Assembly: GCA_910588125.1 (NCBI GenBank)
Contig: CAJUPI010000036.1
Coordinates: 541-32,561, forward strand
Reading direction: 5' to 3'
DNA length: 32,021 bases
Source: an uncultured Lachnospiraceae bacterium
GTDB lineage: Bacteria; Bacillota; Clostridia; Lachnospirales; Lachnospiraceae
Below the pieces are notes generated by a model. It did not search any database. It was given only the letters and a program-made list of their open reading frames with translations, and was not told the origin of the DNA. Positions 8,649-16,498 of the stretch are shown piece after piece. A program made the position numbers and the translations under genes. How positions within the stretch are numbered: the first letter of the stretch is position 1; every line of letters starts with the position of its first letter.

Positions 8649-9563
8649 ATGAGAATTGCAGTTATCGGCGCCGGAGCGATGGGTTCCATTTACGGTGGAC
8701 ATTTATCGCTTCACAACGATGTCTATCTGATTGACACTAACCAGGCAGTTGTCGACCATATTAATCAGAACGGATTGATTTTACAGGAAGAAGGCAGGGA
8801 TGTGGTCTATCACCCTACTGCCGTTACCTCCACAGAAGGCCTAGAACCAGTGGATCTGGTGATCCTCTTTGTCAAATCCTTGTTCTCCCAGGCGGCTCTT
8901 AACAGCAACAAAGGTATCATAGGTCCGGGCACTTATCTGATGACTTTGCAAAATGGCTCTGGCCATGAGGATATTCTGGCAGAGTTTGCCCCGGAAAACC
9001 GCATCATTATCGGTACCACAGAGGATAACGGAGCCGTCCTCGGTCTGGGACATATCCGCCGGGGCGGTTCCGGCAAGACCAATATCGGCATGCTGACCGG
9101 GGATGATGAGAGTTTCCTTCCCAAACTGAAGGAATGCCTGGATTCCTGTGGTTTCCAGGGCCATATCCATAACAATATACGTCAGCTGATCTGGAACAAG
9201 CTCTTTACCAATGTTTCCCTCAGCGCAGTAACCGGCGTATTACAGGTCCCGATGGGCTTTATCGCCGGCAACGAGCATGCCTGGGCGATCACTAGGCAAT
9301 TGATTCACGAGGCGGTGGCTGTGGCTCACGGGCTAGGTCTGGAAGCCGACGAAGAAGAGATCACAAAAAAAGTGCGCCAGACCTCCTTAGGCTCCCCGGA
9401 GGGCATCACTTCTATCTGCGCCGACTTACGTGACGGACGCAGGACAGAGGTCAACACCATCAGCGGCTCAGTCGTACGCGCTTCCCAAAAATGCGGCGTG
9501 CCAGCTCCCACTCATGAGATGATTGTAGAATTAGTACATGCTATGGAAGAACGAAACAAATAA
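8649..9563 (+). CDS. Ketopantoate reductase-family oxidoreductase (ApbA/PanE-like)
   Basis: A 304-residue NADPH-dependent reductase of the ApbA/PanE family. It has an N-terminal Rossmann motif IGAGAMGSIYGG (residues 6-17), the catalytic Lys in WNKLFTNVSLSAVTG (K184, with N188 one turn on), and a conserved Glu in TEVNTISG near residue 272. Full length for the family. PanE makes pantoate for coenzyme A synthesis, but the family also contains many 2-keto-acid reductases. No panB or panC is nearby, and the partner is a cyclase-family hydrolase, so a catabolic or unassigned 2-keto-acid reductase is as likely. AAAGGAATGG precedes the ATG. It shares the promoter of the upstream gene. Confidence 0.85.
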   Translation: MRIAVIGAGAMGSIYGGHLSLHNDVYLIDTNQAVVDHINQNGLILQEEGRDVVYHPTAVTSTEGLEPVDLVILFVKSLFSQAALNSNKGIIGPGTYLMTLQNGSGHEDILAEFAPENRIIIGTTEDNGAVLGLGHIRRGGSGKTNIGMLTGDDESFLPKLKECLDSCGFQGHIHNNIRQLIWNKLFTNVSLSAVTGVLQVPMGFIAGNEHAWAITRQLIHEAVAVAHGLGLEADEEEITKKVRQTSLGSPEGITSICADLRDGRRTEVNTISGSVVRASQKCGVPAPTHEMIVELVHAMEERNK

Positions 9564-9599
9564 CATATCATTTTTGGCATTAAAATAAGGGCTTTTTGC

Positions 9600-9627
9600 A
9601 CAGCTCAGCGCCGGAGCGCTGAGCTGT
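9600..9627. other. Perfect 12-bp hairpin between convergent genes
   Basis: ACAGCTCAGCGC (9600-9611) and GCGCTGAGCTGT (9616-9627) form a perfect stem around CGGA. It lies between the convergent reductase gene and the YhcH/EbgC-family gene, where a shared terminator would be expected. Neither strand has a T-run right after the stem, so it is not a textbook intrinsic terminator. Confidence 0.7.
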
Positions 9628-9658
9628 CACAATAAACCGCCCTCATTGCCTTCGGCTT

Positions 9659-10111
9659 TTACACCGCCACTTTGATTACGACTTTCTTCACCGGCTCCGG
9701 CCCGGCCGCCTGGCATCTCGGCTTATGGGCATCCTCCGGCGCCACCACGATCAGATCTCCCTCCTGCAAAAGCACAGTTCCGCAAAGGGCCGGCTCCTCA
9801 TAAAAAATCAAATCATTCTCCGGAATCCTCTTTTTCACAACCAGGCCTTCCCTCTTGCAAAAACCGAATTGTTCCTTTCCGGACACCACATACTGAATAT
9901 CAAAAAATTTCTCATGAGTCTCAAAGGAACCCTCTTCCGGCCGAATCGTGGTATATTCCTGGATATTAGCTACTACCGTATCCCCCATAATCGGATAGCT
10001 TCCCACAGGCAAAGCTGCGATGTCTGTCTCTTCGAGCCACTTGTACGCTGCCAAAAACTTCTCCTCCAGATAATTGTACTTCTTTGCAATTCCAATGTTT
10101 GAGAAAAACAT
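9659..10111 (-). CDS. YhcH/YjgK/YiaL (EbgC-like) family protein, copy 1
   Basis: A 150-residue single-domain cupin-fold protein of the YhcH/YjgK/YiaL family, which includes the EbgC beta-subunit of evolved beta-galactosidase and NanQ, a proposed sialic-acid anomerase. The family signature is visible as HEKFFDIQYVVSGKE (H66, D71, E80) and PEDAHKPRC near the C-terminus (H129), the expected metal ligands. The chosen ATG has AGGAGG at 8 nt and gives the family's typical length; a longer frame adds 17 unlikely residues. It probably acts on a sugar or sugar acid. It is divergent from a second, distinct family member, with a palindromic operator in the shared region. Confidence 0.88.
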   Translation of the reverse strand: MFFSNIGIAKKYNYLEEKFLAAYKWLEETDIAALPVGSYPIMGDTVVANIQEYTTIRPEEGSFETHEKFFDIQYVVSGKEQFGFCKREGLVVKKRIPENDLIFYEEPALCGTVLLQEGDLIVVAPEDAHKPRCQAAGPEPVKKVVIKVAV

Positions 10112-10170
10112 TCCTGCATCCTCCTTTTCTTGATGAGACAGCCTGCCCGGCCTGTATCTCATTTATCTGC

Positions 10171-10182
10171 TTGTATATACAA
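10171..10182. promoter_or_regulatory. GntR/HutC-like operator palindrome
   Basis: TTGTATATACAA is a perfect 12-bp palindrome in the 181-bp divergent region between the two YhcH/EbgC-family genes. Its core TGTATATACA matches the operator type known for HutC-subfamily GntR repressors. On the minus strand it contains the best candidate -10 (TATACA) for the minus-strand gene, although no good -35 accompanies it. This is what a repressor site over a promoter would look like. No GntR gene is in the window, so the regulator is inferred. Confidence 0.55.
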
Positions 10183-10200
10183 AAATAACATAATAAAAGT

Positions 10201-10252
10201 CGGTTTGCAACCGTTTTTTGTCGTTGATCTTTCTTCCATACATTGCTAAAAT
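10201..10252 (+). promoter_or_regulatory. Promoter of YhcH copy 2 with upstream palindrome
   Basis: TTGATC (10224-10229), a 17-bp spacer and TAAAAT (10247-10252), with TG one base upstream of the -10 (extended -10). Just upstream is the short palindrome CGGTT-TGC-AACCG (10201-10213), followed by six Ts. Its position before the -35 fits an operator or activator site; read as a terminator it would serve no upstream plus-strand gene. Confidence 0.65.
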
Positions 10253-10292
10253 GAAAGAAAATTTACACATAATTCCGGAAAGGAGAATACCC

Positions 10293-10790
10293 ATGATTTA
10301 TGGAAACATACATAATGCCATGATCGACCAGCAGATTGCTATGCTGCCCAAAATTCTTCAGAGTACCGTCCGCTTTTTAAAAGATACCGATCTTGCTGCA
10401 CATGAGCCGGGAAAATTTGACATTCAGCTGGATGGCATTCCTGTGATTTTACAAGTTTTAGATCTCACTACCTCTCCCAGGGAAATCCTGCGTCCGGAGA
10501 TTCACCGGAAAAATATCGATGTCCAGTTCCTTGCCTCCGGCGGTCCGGAGCGGGCCGGGTATTACAGCGATGATGGCAGCAATCAGGTTGATGAGGATCT
10601 GTTGGACACTCCCCGTGACATTTTATTTTATCACAATAATCCCTCTGCACCGGAAGGCAGCATAGAAATGACGGTAGGCACCTATGCCATCTACTTCCCA
10701 TGGGATGTGCACATACCGGCGATTCAAACCGGCGATACCTCTGTCCCTATCCGGAAAATTGTGGTAAAGGTGCCTATAGACGCCTGTTGA
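10293..10790 (+). CDS. YhcH/YjgK/YiaL (EbgC-like) family protein, copy 2
   Basis: A 165-residue member of the same cupin-fold family as its divergent neighbour, but only distantly similar to it. The signature appears as HRKNIDVQFLASGGPE (H71, D76, E86), and the C-terminal His as FPWDVHIPAIQ (H140). GGAAAGGAGA precedes the ATG at 10293; an earlier in-frame start at 10218 lies at the promoter and is rejected. Likely a sugar anomerase or sugar-binding accessory protein of unknown substrate. Having two diverged paralogues back to back suggests two related sugars or two steps of one pathway. The stop is 14 bp from the convergent stop of the alkylsulfatase-like gene. Confidence 0.85.
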   Translation: MIYGNIHNAMIDQQIAMLPKILQSTVRFLKDTDLAAHEPGKFDIQLDGIPVILQVLDLTTSPREILRPEIHRKNIDVQFLASGGPERAGYYSDDGSNQVDEDLLDTPRDILFYHNNPSAPEGSIEMTVGTYAIYFPWDVHIPAIQTGDTSVPIRKIVVKVPIDAC

Positions 10791-10804
10791 TTCCTAGCTT
10801 GCTT

Positions 10805-12097
10805 CTATTTGGGCTGATAGCCCTCGCCGGCCATCAGCCTTTTGGCACTGGCGATCAGATAGTGCCTGGCATTTGCTGATGTCATTTGTCCCGCCCTTCC
10901 CAGCAATGCCTGTTTTTTCCATTCTTTTCCTAAATCTTTCCCCTCATTATCTGTGATTTTCACACCCTCTATCAATTCCAAAAGCTGCAATGCCACCTGA
11001 TACTCTTCCTGTGCTATGCAGGATTGAATCCTTTCCGTCAGCTTCTCCTGCCCGACAAGCTCTCTCAATACCCGGCGGTATTCGTTGTCACTGACTGGCA
11101 TCAAAGTAGATGCATTTCCGTCAAACCATCCCACATACCCACAATAAATGCTCTTCACCGACCATTCCACTGTGCCATAGTACTCTCCCAGATATTCCTT
11201 CTCCTGATATTTTTCAGGAAGCTTCACCTGTCTGACAGTCTCGTTTATGGTCATTCCCTTATTCATGCATTCCAGAGTTTTCAAAAGCACATACTCAATG
11301 GCATCCCGGAACGTTTTTATCTGTTCTTGTACCAGTTCCTTTCCTAGTAAAGGTCTGGTATGCCCCGGCAGCAGCGCCTCCGCCTCATAGGAAAGAATCA
11401 CATCCAACGCATCCACCCATGCGGCAATATCGCGATACTGCGTTCCCCGGATGGCATACAGATTGGGCCAGCAGCCATAATAATTGTCTCCGGTACAGAT
11501 AACCTTATCCTCTTCCAGCCATACTAAGATCTGATCGTCCGTCTCCCCCGTCGCGCGAACCATCTTCAGTCTCACACCGTCTATCACCCGCTCCACTTCT
11601 TTTTCCCGGTAAAGAGTAGTCGGTGCCAAAGCATCAAATCCTCCTTTTCCCACTGTTTTTCCTTCACGGATCCCAATCCCCTGGCTAATAGCCTCCTCGT
11701 CCGTCAGCCCATAACCAAACTGAAAGGCACCTCTCTGATTCAGCACATCATTCAGACGATCATAATATTTCAGCATGGGCTTTTCAGGTGCAAAGGCAAT
11801 AACCTCCTCTACGGTATCCCGGAAAATCCCTGCTCCACCCCGGTGATCCGGATGGCCGTGGGTATAAATGATGGTCCGCACCGGCTTATCTGTCAGCCCT
11901 GCCAACTCAGCCATCATATCCGCCGCATACCCCGGACTGTCCAGGGCATCGATCAAAATGACAGAAGTATCCCCGATAATGGCAATGGCATTGCTGTGCC
12001 CATATCCCAGGAAATGGTAAATATGATCATTAACCTTTGTCAGCGTTTTCTGATAATTTTCCTCCGTAAAAGCTTTTAATCTTTGTTCGCCTGTCAT
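10805..12097 (-). CDS. Alkylsulfatase-like metallo-beta-lactamase-fold hydrolase
   Basis: A 430-residue cytosolic protein of the alkyl/aryl-sulfatase branch of the metallo-beta-lactamase superfamily (SdsA1/BDS1-like), which cleaves sulfate esters with two Zn ions. The metal motif THGHPDH is at residues 79-85. Further ligand regions are RATGETDDQILVWLEEDKVICTGD and LLPGHTRPLLG. The C-terminal third carries the alkylsulfatase dimerisation-type domain (EWSVKSIYCGYVGWFDGN, then ANARHYLIASAKRLM). The extra SCP2-like C-terminal domain of the 650-residue enzymes is absent. Two adjacent ATGs follow GAGGAGGAGG; I use the second, at 12097. No secretion signal. The true substrate is uncertain. A short noncoding stretch upstream (12098-12283) holds the terminator of the next gene. 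Confidence 0.85.
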   Translation of the reverse strand: MTGEQRLKAFTEENYQKTLTKVNDHIYHFLGYGHSNAIAIIGDTSVILIDALDSPGYAADMMAELAGLTDKPVRTIIYTHGHPDHRGGAGIFRDTVEEVIAFAPEKPMLKYYDRLNDVLNQRGAFQFGYGLTDEEAISQGIGIREGKTVGKGGFDALAPTTLYREKEVERVIDGVRLKMVRATGETDDQILVWLEEDKVICTGDNYYGCWPNLYAIRGTQYRDIAAWVDALDVILSYEAEALLPGHTRPLLGKELVQEQIKTFRDAIEYVLLKTLECMNKGMTINETVRQVKLPEKYQEKEYLGEYYGTVEWSVKSIYCGYVGWFDGNASTLMPVSDNEYRRVLRELVGQEKLTERIQSCIAQEEYQVALQLLELIEGVKITDNEGKDLGKEWKKQALLGRAGQMTSANARHYLIASAKRLMAGEGYQPK

Positions 12098-12182
12098 CAT
12101 GGCCCTCCTCCTCAAAATTCCAGAATTCATTTTTTATCTGGCGCAAAATTCCCTTGTCTGTAAGAATTATCATACCTCTAAA

Positions 12183-12221
12183 ATAAAAAACCGTAAAGTA
12201 GGCACTTGAAAGTAACTACGG
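12183..12221 (-). terminator. Probable terminator of the cell-wall-binding protein gene
   Basis: On the minus strand a CCGTA/TACGG stem with an imperfect, bulged interior is followed directly by TTTTTTATTT. It lies about 60 bp past the stop of the cell-wall-binding-repeat gene. The stem is weak but the U-tract is good. Confidence 0.45.
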
Positions 12222-12283
12222 CATGCAACATTTTTTACGTTTCAGCCTTTTTATAGCTGTCGTCTTTTATACTTTCCTGCTTT

Positions 12284-13696
12284 TTAGTCCTCCTTCTCCT
12301 TCTTTTCATTTCCTTCATAAGTGATCACGCCATTATTGTCCGTACAGTAATATTTATCGTCTGCATCTTTGACATTGGTTTTCTTTTTCTGGATCTTGCC
12401 GGAAGTATTGATCAGATAATCCTCTCCCTCATACGACACCTTCTCCAGCTTGGCATCCTTATCTGCCTTCAAAAGCCGTCCTTTAATATAAATGGAGCCA
12501 TCGTTGATACCGTCGTAGCCAGCCCCCCGGTCACTGCCGGATTTTTTAAACTCATAAGTATATATTTCTCCGTCTATGTCGATCCGCTCTACGCCTGTCT
12601 TCATCGCGCCTTCCTTCGGCGTATCTCCGAAATAATATACCTGCCAGGATTCATCCTCCTCCGGAAGCTCATTCTCACTTTCAATCTTTTCGTAACTCTG
12701 AATCTCCCGATCATTCACAGACATTTTATAAAGTCCATGGAGCATCTTGCCATATTCATCAAATCCATAATACTGACCATTGATCTTCTTGATTTGGCTC
12801 TTTACCAGTTCGCCATTCTTCTGGGCAAAATACCAATACACATCTCCGTCCTCATAACCCTCTGGATCGAGATTCTGATCCGGGACGGATTGGAACCAGC
12901 CATCTGCCCGCCAGCACTGTTCCGGGCTGTTAAAGTACATATCACTGCCGGAGGCAGTCGCCGTACTGGCTACCGAATACCAGTTGAATACTGCATTTCC
13001 ATTTTCCTCGAACCGGTATTTCCGGCCATTGATGGTCTTTGTCGTATCCTGCACTTTCTTGCCATTAGTGCCAAACCAGAACCAGTAGTACCCGTCAAAC
13101 GCATCATCCTCGTTATCGTCATCCTCTACTTCCAGACGTTCCCATTGATTCGAACGCATTGCTCCATCCCCATTGGGTCCCAGATAATACACTCCCGTCT
13201 TCCATGCATCTTCATCGGTTATCCGGCCGGATTCTTCATCCACCCAGCCATATAACATCCGGGCCTCCTCGTCAAAAGCATATTTCTTGCCATTGATCGT
13301 CTTGAAAGTGGTCTTACCGGAACTTCCTGCCTTATATGCTTTTCCATTTGGACCCAGATAGTACCAACAAGTATCTGCCGCATCATCGCTGTCATCCGTA
13401 TTATCCAGCTCCCTCCACTCATTCTTGACCATGGCTCCGCTTTCGTTGACATAATAATAATCTTCGTCATCCTCTACCAGGCTGTCTGTCAACATCTCAC
13501 CATCAGAGTCCAGCCAGAACCAATTGTTCCCTGACTTCTTCCATGCCTCTGTCACATACTCGCCATCGTTGTTATAATACCGCCATATCCCCCCTTCATC
13601 CTGCCATCCTGTCGCTGCCCAGGACATCATGGAAGCTCCTATGGTAAGTACAGCCGCTGTACAAGGAATCAAAAGCTGTTTTGTTTGTTTTTTCAT
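12284..13696 (-). CDS. Secreted cell-wall-binding-repeat protein
   Basis: A 470-residue secreted protein with a Sec signal peptide (MKKQTKQLLI, hydrophobic core, cleavage near residue 27, SWA-A). The mature part is almost entirely aromatic- and glycine-rich repeats of the choline-binding / CW_binding type, for example GIWRYYNNDGEYVTEAW and NWFWLDSDGEMLTDSL. A longer module recurs three times, ending KTINGKKYAFDE, KTINGRKYRFEE and KKINGQYYGFDE. The protein is very acidic, with Asp/Glu stretches such as VEDDDNEDDAFD. I see no hydrolase or other catalytic domain, so it is probably a surface protein held to wall polymers. AAAGGGG precedes the chosen ATG. It has its own MerR-type promoter and probable terminator, so it is monocistronic. 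Confidence 0.88.
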   Translation of the reverse strand: MKKQTKQLLIPCTAAVLTIGASMMSWAATGWQDEGGIWRYYNNDGEYVTEAWKKSGNNWFWLDSDGEMLTDSLVEDDEDYYYVNESGAMVKNEWRELDNTDDSDDAADTCWYYLGPNGKAYKAGSSGKTTFKTINGKKYAFDEEARMLYGWVDEESGRITDEDAWKTGVYYLGPNGDGAMRSNQWERLEVEDDDNEDDAFDGYYWFWFGTNGKKVQDTTKTINGRKYRFEENGNAVFNWYSVASTATASGSDMYFNSPEQCWRADGWFQSVPDQNLDPEGYEDGDVYWYFAQKNGELVKSQIKKINGQYYGFDEYGKMLHGLYKMSVNDREIQSYEKIESENELPEEDESWQVYYFGDTPKEGAMKTGVERIDIDGEIYTYEFKKSGSDRGAGYDGINDGSIYIKGRLLKADKDAKLEKVSYEGEDYLINTSGKIQKKKTNVKDADDKYYCTDNNGVITYEGNEKKEKED

Positions 13697-13771
13697 GTTC
13701 TTTCCCCTTTCTGAATAACATCCTTTCTGCATTTTCTTCTGCATTCAGCAGTGCTTTTTGCTGATGCCATC

Positions 13772-13802
13772 ACTTTACACCCTGGAACGATTCCAGGGTC
13801 AA
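13772..13802 (-). promoter_or_regulatory. MerR-type promoter/operator with 19-bp spacer
   Basis: On the minus strand TTGACC (13797-13802) and TAAAGT (13772-13777) are separated by 19 bp instead of 17. Almost the whole spacer is a perfect inverted repeat: ACCCTGGAA (13779-13787), CGA, TTCCAGGGT (13791-13799). An over-long spacer filled by a dyad is the hallmark of promoters controlled by MerR-family activators, which untwist the DNA to realign -35 and -10. It is placed to drive the cell-wall-binding protein gene with a leader of about 70 nt. No MerR-family gene is in the window. Confidence 0.8.
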
Positions 13803-13915
13803 TAGATGGGAATGTTTCGTAAGAAAGCGTAAAATTCTGTTCAGATATTCAGAAAAAAGAAATCTTTTTTTAATAAAAGAAGGGAGCAAAAAATCGACAT
13901 TCATCCAGTCCGGCC

Positions 13916-13964
13916 TTAAAAATTCAGCCTTGGCGGGCCGCCATCCTGCGCGGCCTGCCAAGGC
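13916..13964 (-). terminator. Intrinsic terminator of glgP
   Basis: On the minus strand GCCTTGGC / GCCAAGGC (13957-13964 and 13927-13934) plus an inner GGCCGC/GCGGCC stem form a GC-rich hairpin of about 14 bp with one mismatch. It is followed by TGAATTTTTAA. It starts 37 bp after the glgP stop. The remaining 13803-13915 is AT-rich with no gene that I can support. Confidence 0.85.
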
Positions 13965-14000
13965 ATACCTTCTGAAAAACATTATTATCTTAATATAAAC

Positions 14001-16295
14001 TTATTTCATTATTTTCTCATCCGCCTCTTTCCGGGAATCTTCCCCATTCAGCTTCCAGATATCCCGGTTGTATTCCTCAATCGTCCGGTCAGAGGAGAAA
14101 AATCCTGCCTTACTGATATTGACCAGCATTTTTTTGGCCCAGCCCAGCCGATCCTCGTAATCTGCATAAGCCTGCTCACGCACCCGCGCATAATCCTCAT
14201 AATCCAGCAATGTCATAAACCAGTCTTTATTCATCAGCTCATCATAAAGCCGCTGCAGATTCTCCTTCCTCCCAATCTTCATCAGCTCCTCTCCGATGAT
14301 AAAATCCACTGCCTCCTTGATATCTTCGTTCTTCTCATAATAATCCTTTGACACATAATCCGCCTTCTCATAATGCTCAATTACCGTCTCACTCGATTCT
14401 CCGAAAATATAGATATTCTCCTCACCCACCAGATCGGCAATCTCCACATTGGCGCCATCCATAGTCCCCAGCGTCACAGCTCCATTCAGCATAAATTTCA
14501 TATTGCCGGTGCCGCTGGCTTCCTTGGAAGCCAAAGAAATCTGTTCGGAAATATCACAGGCCGGAATCAGTTTTTCCGCCTCTGTCACATTATAGTTCTC
14601 CACCATCACTACCCGCAGATAGGGGTTGACTTTCGGATCGCCGTTCACCAGCTTCTCCAGACACAGAATCAAATGGATAATATCCTTGGCAATCACATAG
14701 GCCGGAGCTGCCTTAGCGCCAAAAATCACCGTGATCGGCGTAGTGGGAAGCTTACCTTTCTTAATCTCCAGATACTTATGAATTACATAAAGAACGTTCA
14801 TCTGCTGACGCTTATATTCATGCAGGCGCTTGATCTGGATATCAAAAATCGAATTTTCATCGATCTCAATTCCCTGAGTCTCCATCAAATAACGCTTCAG
14901 CATCCGCTTATTCTGATGCTTGATTTCCAAAAGCTGCCGCAAAGATGCCTCATCATCAAATTTGCCGATCTTCTCCAGCTCTTTTACATCTTTTTTATAA
15001 CCGGCGCCAATCTTTCCGGTAATGTAATCTGCCAAAGGATGATTGCAGTGCAAAAGCCAACGCCGAAAGGTAATGCCATTTGTTTTATTGTTAAACTTTT
15101 CCGGATAGAGCTCGTAAAAATCTTTTAACTCCGTATTCTTCAGGATCTCCGTATGCAAATAGGCCACGCCATTGACGCTGAAGCCATAATGGATATCCAT
15201 ATTTGCCATATGGACCCTGTCCTCACGATCGATAATCGCTACAGATTCTTTATCGTGTCGACGGCGGATGCGATCATCCAAAATCTCGATAATCGGCACC
15301 AGCTGCGGCACTACCTCCTTCAAATAGGCAATCGGCCACTTTTCCAGAGCCTCCGCCAGAATCGTGTGATTGGTATAAGCGCAGGTCTTTTTCACAATCT
15401 CCACCGCTTCGTCAAATCCGATTCCCCGCATTGTCAGCAGCCGGATCAATTCCGGAATAATCATGGACGGATGGGTATCGTTGATTTGAATTACGGCATA
15501 ATCCGGCAGATCATGCAAGGTGCACCCTTTCTTTACACACTCATCCAGAATCATCTGAGCCCCGTTGCTGACCATAAAATACTGTTGATAAATCCTCAGC
15601 TTCCTGCCTGCCTCATCACTGTCATCCGGATACAAAAACAGAGTCAAATTCTTCGCAATATCATCCTTATCAAAAGAGATCCCTTCCCCTACAATCCCTT
15701 CATCCACGCTCTCCACATCAAACAGATGCAGCCAATCGGTCCGGTTGCGATATCCGGTCACTGCAATATCATATAACCGGGAATGTACGGTAAGCCTGCC
15801 AAACTGAACCGGATAAGACACATCCCGGCGAATCAGCCAGCTTTTTTCTTCGATCCACGGATTTGGCATCTCCTTCTGCAGCTCATCCTTAAATTCCTGT
15901 TTAAACAATCCCAGATGATAATTTAAGCCGATTCCTGCTCCGTTGAGCCCCAGTCCCGCCATCGAATCCAAAAAACAGGCCGCCAGGCGGCCCAGGCCAC
16001 CATTTCCCAAAGACGGCTCCGGCTCCGCTTCCTCAACCTCACAGATATTCTTGCCATTCGCCGCCAGCACATCTCTTACCTCATCATACCATCCCAGATT
16101 GATCAGATTATTCGACAACAACTTTCCGATCAAAAATTCCGCTGAAATATAATAGATTTTCTTCTTTCCTTCCCTGCTCTCCCGGCAAATCGCTTCTTTC
16201 TGCACCAATGCCAGCAATGCTTCATATAATTCATGATTGCTGCACTGAGAAATTTCCTTGCCGCACTGTTTTTTCAAATTTTCTGCAAAATTCAT
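14001..16295 (-). CDS. glgP: Glycogen/starch/alpha-glucan phosphorylase
   Basis: A 764-residue GT35 phosphorylase that releases glucose-1-phosphate from the non-reducing ends of glycogen or maltodextrin. It belongs to the shorter bacterial form (family range about 750-850). Visible marks: ISAEFLIGKLLSNNL near residue 50, PEPSLGNGGLGRLAACFLDS near 93, IQINDTHPSM near 270, and the pyridoxal-phosphate site EASGTGNMKFMLNG with the Schiff-base Lys at K600. The C-terminal region continues normally, so the gene looks intact. AAGAAGGAGG gives a strong RBS at 5 nt. It is monocistronic, ends in a strong terminator, and is divergent from an AraC-family regulator. A consensus TATAAT (minus strand, 16399-16404) is its likely -10, but the -35 is poor, as expected for an activated promoter. 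Confidence 0.97.
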   Translation of the reverse strand: MNFAENLKKQCGKEISQCSNHELYEALLALVQKEAICRESREGKKKIYYISAEFLIGKLLSNNLINLGWYDEVRDVLAANGKNICEVEEAEPEPSLGNGGLGRLAACFLDSMAGLGLNGAGIGLNYHLGLFKQEFKDELQKEMPNPWIEEKSWLIRRDVSYPVQFGRLTVHSRLYDIAVTGYRNRTDWLHLFDVESVDEGIVGEGISFDKDDIAKNLTLFLYPDDSDEAGRKLRIYQQYFMVSNGAQMILDECVKKGCTLHDLPDYAVIQINDTHPSMIIPELIRLLTMRGIGFDEAVEIVKKTCAYTNHTILAEALEKWPIAYLKEVVPQLVPIIEILDDRIRRRHDKESVAIIDREDRVHMANMDIHYGFSVNGVAYLHTEILKNTELKDFYELYPEKFNNKTNGITFRRWLLHCNHPLADYITGKIGAGYKKDVKELEKIGKFDDEASLRQLLEIKHQNKRMLKRYLMETQGIEIDENSIFDIQIKRLHEYKRQQMNVLYVIHKYLEIKKGKLPTTPITVIFGAKAAPAYVIAKDIIHLILCLEKLVNGDPKVNPYLRVVMVENYNVTEAEKLIPACDISEQISLASKEASGTGNMKFMLNGAVTLGTMDGANVEIADLVGEENIYIFGESSETVIEHYEKADYVSKDYYEKNEDIKEAVDFIIGEELMKIGRKENLQRLYDELMNKDWFMTLLDYEDYARVREQAYADYEDRLGWAKKMLVNISKAGFFSSDRTIEEYNRDIWKLNGEDSRKEADEKIMK

Positions 16296-16413
16296 CTCTT
16301 CCTCCTTCTTGTTCCTCTTCCGAACACCCTTTTTGTATCACTATTTTTCATGTTTATTATTCTTTCCTGTTTTTACTTTCTCATGCGCTGTTATCCTCAT
16401 TATAGCCCTCACC

Positions 16414-16455
16414 GCAAGCTTTTTCTTGCATTATTCTGGAAAATTATGATACAAT
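16414..16455 (+). promoter_or_regulatory. AraC-family gene promoter with overlapping dyad
   Basis: TTGCAT (16426-16431), an 18-bp spacer and TACAAT (16450-16455), with TG one base upstream of the -10. A GCAAG (16414-16418) / CTTGC (16425-16429) dyad overlaps the -35 and sits near the likely glgP -10 on the other strand. A regulator bound there could affect both divergent genes. Confidence 0.55.
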
Positions 16456-16498
16456 CCTATCATAGCTAAAGTATCTGTTTGCGAAAAATGAGGATTTT

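Noticed and set aside
9600..9627. Hairpin as a classical intrinsic terminator
   Set aside because: The stem is perfect but neither strand has a U-tract immediately after it, so it was recorded as a hairpin only.
14373..15776. Two plus-strand open frames (251 and 207 codons) opposite glgP
   Set aside because: glgP is clearly the real gene, with intact PLP-site motifs; the opposing frames have no recognisable domains.
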